Origin: Massilia agrisoli | Lineage (GTDB): Bacteria > Pseudomonadota > Gammaproteobacteria > Burkholderiales > Burkholderiaceae_D | Assembly: GCF_020831365.1 (NCBI RefSeq) | Contig: NZ_JAJHPV010000020.1 | Location: 310,001-374,000 of the forward strand | Direction of reading: 5' to 3' | Length of the DNA: 64,000 nt | Part shown: piece by piece, positions 61,362-64,000 of the stretch | Layout of the letters: the number at the start of each line of letters is the position of its first letter | Numbering within the stretch: the stretch's first letter is position 1 | Program-made: the position numbers and the translations under genes | The notes under the pieces: model-generated | What the model was told of the DNA's origin: nothing | Database searches by the model: none | Seen by the model: the letters and a program-made list of their open reading frames with translations, nothing else

Positions 61362-61503
61362 TGTAAGAGCTGGAACCGGAAGGATAGCACGCGCACATTC
61401 GGAAGTGATGGGCCAAATTGGCAACATGTGTTCTGAACACAGTTGACAGTTCGGCAAACTCCCTCTACGAACGCGGGCGCGGCGGGACGAAATCGTGTAT
61501 GAT

Positions 61504-61713
61504 CCGCCTCTTGCCTTGCGCACGGCTTGACACTGCGCAGGGTTCACCGGAAGGTGAAACGGGGCTGCGTGTGCAGCTATGCGAAAAGCTTATATCCGGT
61601 ATTTGGTTATTCAATTATCGTGATATGTTGCTATGCCGCATAATAGCACCTGTCTCCTCTATTCTTCCCTGAAAAATAGATTCAAGCCCGTTTTTGCCAG
61701 CGGGCTTTTTTTC
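61504..61713 (+). ncRNA. Possible small RNA or leader upstream of rpoD
   Basis: The 562-nt gap between the ProQ-like gene and rpoD holds no convincing gene. A TATGAT hexamer (61498-61503) could be a -10. Downstream, TTCACC-GGAA-GGTGAA (61543-61558) is a perfect 6-bp stem with a four-base loop, and a canonical terminator ends at 61713. The stretch between could be an independent RNA. No -35 fits well and no known RNA family is recognised. Confidence 0.25.
61684..61713 (+). terminator. Terminator in the rpoD upstream region
   Basis: Stem AAGCCCG / CGGGCTT with a ten-nt loop and seven T's on the plus strand, 211 nt before the rpoD start. It has no protein-coding gene upstream on that strand, implying an untranslated transcript. 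Confidence 0.8.
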
Positions 61714-61923
61714 GTTTTGTAATGCACAGCGCCATTTTGATCACTGCACAATCGACTTACGCCTTTCCATCGGACACGCGAACGCGAACGGTGGTGCTTG
61801 CATTCCAGCCGTATTGCCCTTAGCTAGGGCCATCCCAATTCACGCTCCATCGGGTCCGCCTTGCGGGCCCAGGTGGATTATTGACTTCGCAGGCATGCAG
61901 CACGCCTCGACTGGAGAGTTTTA

Positions 61924-64000
61924 ATGAAAAACACCGCCAAGACACTGACACTGACCGCCGCCAAGGCCCCGCGCAAAGCGACCGCGCAGCTGGCCGTCCC
62001 GAAGACCGCGACCTCCTACTTCCTCGAAACGGAAGCGGCGGCGCCGGTCACGGTGGTGAAGAAGGGCTCGCGCCTGGCGGCGGTGAGTGCGGGCGAGGGC
62101 GGTGAAGGGACGGCGGTCGAAGCGGGCGCGGTGCCGGTGGTGGTGCGCAAGCGTTCGCGCCTGGCTGCGGCCGAACCGGTTGTTGAAGTCGCCGCGCCAG
62201 CGCCGGCGCAGGCCGAGCCGGCCGCCGCGCCAGCGGCTGCCCCTGCGGCGGCGCGTGCACCGAAGGTGCGCGTGGCGGTGAAGAAGGCGGACGAACCCGT
62301 GGTCAGCCATACCACCGCATCGGTGGTCAGCGATGCGGCCACCCTGGCCGCGATCGATACCTCGGGCTACCTGCTGCCATCGGTGAAGGTGCCGGGCCGC
62401 CGCGGCCGCAAGCCGAGCGAATTCATGCCGGAGCACGACGAAGTGGCGGCACTGAACGCGGTTGAGCGCGCCGAACTGAAGGCGGTGTCGAAGGCGAAGG
62501 AGCGCAAGGCCAAGAACGGCCTGTCGAACATCCTGGGCGGCGATGAGAAGACTTCCGAGGCTGACCTCGAGCGCCGCCGCCAGCAGATCAAGAACCTGAT
62601 CAACATGGGCAAGGACCGCGGCTTCCTGACCTACGCCGAGATCAACGACCAGCTGCCTGAAAATATCATCGATCCGGAAGCGATCGAAGGCATCATCGCG
62701 ACCTTCAACGACATGGGCATCGCCGTCTACGAGCGCGCCCCGGACGCCGAGATGATGCTGCTGACCGACACGGTCGCCACCGCCACCAGCGACGACGAAG
62801 TCGAAGCCGCAGCCGCCACCGCGCTGTCGACCGTCGATTCCGACTTCGGCCGCACCACCGACCCGGTGCGCATGTACATGCGTGAAATGGGCGCGGTCGC
62901 GCTGCTGACGCGTGAAGGCGAGATCGAAATCGCCAAGCGTATCGAAGGCGGCCTGAAAGACATGGTGCAGGCGATTTCGGCCTGCCCGACCACGATCGCC
63001 GAAATCATCGCGCTGTCGCACAAGATCGCCAAGGACGAGATCAAGGTCGATGAAGTAGTCGACGGCTTCGTCGACCTGAACGAAACGTCCGCGCCGGTTG
63101 CCCCGGTGGCGCACGCCGCCGCGTCCGACGATGAAGAAGACGAAGAAGAGCATGAAGAAGAAGACGGCGACGCCAATGGCGGCGCGGCCGGCTTCTCGAC
63201 CGAACAGCTGGCGCAGCTGAAGAAGGCGGCGCTGGAAAAGTTCAGCCTGATCGAAGACCAGTTCGACAAGATGGCCAAGGCCTTCGAGAAGGACGGCTAT
63301 GGCAGCAAGAATTACGTCAAGGCGCAGGAAATCATCTCGAACGAGCTGCTTGGCATCCGCTTCACCGCCAAGATCGTCGAGAAGCTGTGCGACACGCTGC
63401 GCGGCCAGATGGACGAAGTACGCCAGATCGAGAAAGCCGTGCTGGCGATTTGCGTGGACCGTTGCGGCATGCCGCGCGCGCACTTCATCAAGGTCTTCCC
63501 GGGTAACGAGACCGACCTGGAATGGGTCGACCGCGAAGTCGACTGCGCCTATCCGTACAGCGCGGTGCTGAGCCGTAACGTCCCGGCGATCAAGGAACTC
63601 CAGCAGCGCATGATCGACCTGCAGGCGCGCGTGGCGCTGCCGCTGGCGGACCTGCGCAAGATTAACAAGCAGATGGCTGCCGGCGAAAAGCGCGCGCGCC
63701 ACGCCAAGCGTGAAATGACGGTGGCCAACCTGCGCCTGGTGATCTCGATCGCGAAGAAGTACATCAACCGCGGCCTGCAGTTCCTCGACCTGATCCAGGA
63801 AGGTAACATCGGCCTGCTGAAGGCGGTCGACAAGTTCGAATACCGCCGCGGCTACAAGTTCTCGACCTACGCGACGTGGTGGATCCGCCAGGCGATCACG
63901 CGTTCGATCGCGGACATGGCGCGCACGATCCGCGTACCGGTGCACATGATCGAGACCATCAACAAGATGAACCGCATCTCGCGCCAGATCATGCAGGAAA
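61924..64000 (+). CDS. rpoD: RNA polymerase sigma-70 factor RpoD (3' end outside window)
   Basis: 692 residues are visible and the frame is open at the window edge. GGAG precedes the ATG. An Ala/Pro/Lys-rich N-terminal extension (~1-200) precedes region 1.1 (~220-280, [20 protein letters not shown]), region 1.2 ([20 protein letters not shown]), an acidic stretch in the non-conserved region ([16 protein letters not shown]), then region 2 ([40 protein letters not shown]). Regions 3 and 4 lie beyond the edge. Primary sigma factor. Confidence 0.97.
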   Translation, partial: MKNTAKTLTLTAAKAPRKATAQLAVPKTATSYFLETEAAAPVTVVKKGSRLAAVSAGEGGEGTAVEAGAVPVVVRKRSRLAAAEPVVEVAAPAPAQAEPAAAPAAAPAAARAPKVRVAVKKADEPVVSHTTASVVSDAATLAAIDTSGYLLPSVKVPGRRGRKPSEFMPEHDEVAALNAVERAELKAVSKAKERKAKNGLSNILGGDEKTSEADLERRRQQIKNLINMGKDRGFLTYAEINDQLPENIIDPEAIEGIIATFNDMGIAVYERAPDAEMMLLTDTVATATSDDEVEAAAATALSTVDSDFGRTTDPVRMYMREMGAVALLTREGEIEIAKRIEGGLKDMVQAISACPTTIAEIIALSHKIAKDEIKVDEVVDGFVDLNETSAPVAPVAHAAASDDEEDEEEHEEEDGDANGGAAGFSTEQLAQLKKAALEKFSLIEDQFDKMAKAFEKDGYGSKNYVKAQEIISNELLGIRFTAKIVEKLCDTLRGQMDEVRQIEKAVLAICVDRCGMPRAHFIKVFPGNETDLEWVDREVDCAYPYSAVLSRNVPAIKELQQRMIDLQARVALPLADLRKINKQMAAGEKRARHAKREMTVANLRLVISIAKKYINRGLQFLDLIQEGNIGLLKAVDKFEYRRGYKFSTYATWWIRQAITRSIADMARTIRVPVHMIETINKMNRISRQIMQE

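Noticed and set aside
61921-63945. A 674-codon frame opposite rpoD
   Set aside because: Antisense to conserved sigma-70 codons. The opposite strand carries recognisable region 1 and 2 motifs.
1-64000. Search for CRISPR arrays, tRNA/rRNA genes, toxin-antitoxin pairs and transposase genes
   Set aside because: No regularly spaced repeats, cloverleaf-like sequences, small paired genes with TA motifs or DDE transposases were seen. This was a reading by eye, so short RNA genes could be missed.

Overview
The window is about 64 kb of GC-rich chromosome from a betaproteobacterium. It most resembles Oxalobacteraceae (Massilia, Duganella or Janthinobacterium type). This is judged from the protein families (phaB and phasin, suhB next to trmJ, NudK, RhlE with a Gly/Arg tail, a sigma-70 with a long Ala-rich N-terminus) and from codon style; no database search was possible. 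There are no tRNAs, rRNAs, CRISPR arrays, prophage genes or transposase genes.

Layout. 1-2.9 kb: a DesK/DesR-like two-component pair, a small membrane protein and NudK. 2.9-25.6 kb: a dense block of envelope and stress genes, including glycine-zipper lipoproteins, OmpA-like proteins, two BON-domain proteins, AsmA, DUF3309-type micro-membrane proteins, a ferritin-like protein, a DUF883/holin-like/YqjK-like trio, a collagen-like lipoprotein and a GSP17M-like protein. A Crp/Fnr-family regulator (5386-6117) sits inside this block. Interspersed are a patatin-like phospholipase, an AI-2E family transporter, a YihY protein, a peroxiredoxin-glutaredoxin fusion, a luciferase-like oxidoreductase and MtfA. 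25.6-34.2 kb: a MITE-like inverted repeat, UspA/phaB divergent around an FNR-like box, a DksA-like protein, a MarR-MFS-Hyi operon and RhlE. 34.4-50 kb: suhB/trmJ, a lipase, a 1211-residue REC-REC-GAF-PAS-GGDEF-EAL-REC protein, an NHL-propeller/M23-like fusion, TetR, LOG, and a tight four-gene operon porin / PstS-like protein / PAS-GGDEF-EAL / GGDEF. 50-64 kb: a YgjP-like protease, KGG stress protein, hemerythrin, phasin, purU, YaeQ, a PCu(A)C copper chaperone, a DUF2807 protein, a truncated rlmI, a PilT/PilU-like ATPase, a ProQ / RNase D-like / two cytochrome c operon, and the start of rpoD.

The most notable observation is a repeated palindrome GTGCG-N4-CGCAC (5-4-5 geometry, as in FNR boxes). 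It occurs at eleven intergenic places between 3.9 and 25.0 kb, 54-120 nt before the start codons of the envelope/stress genes, and one copy lies in the gap upstream of the Crp/Fnr gene itself. At most copies a candidate -10 hexamer is centred about 32 nt away, which is the class II activator spacing. The ordinary-looking FNR box before phaB shows the same spacing. I infer that this block is largely a local regulon of the embedded Crp/Fnr protein.

Other points of interest are the truncated rlmI, the NHL-M23 fusion, the c-di-GMP operon with its own porin and periplasmic binding protein, a PilT-like ATPase with an unusual P-loop, a 176-bp MITE-like element, and a recurring intergenic dyad family.
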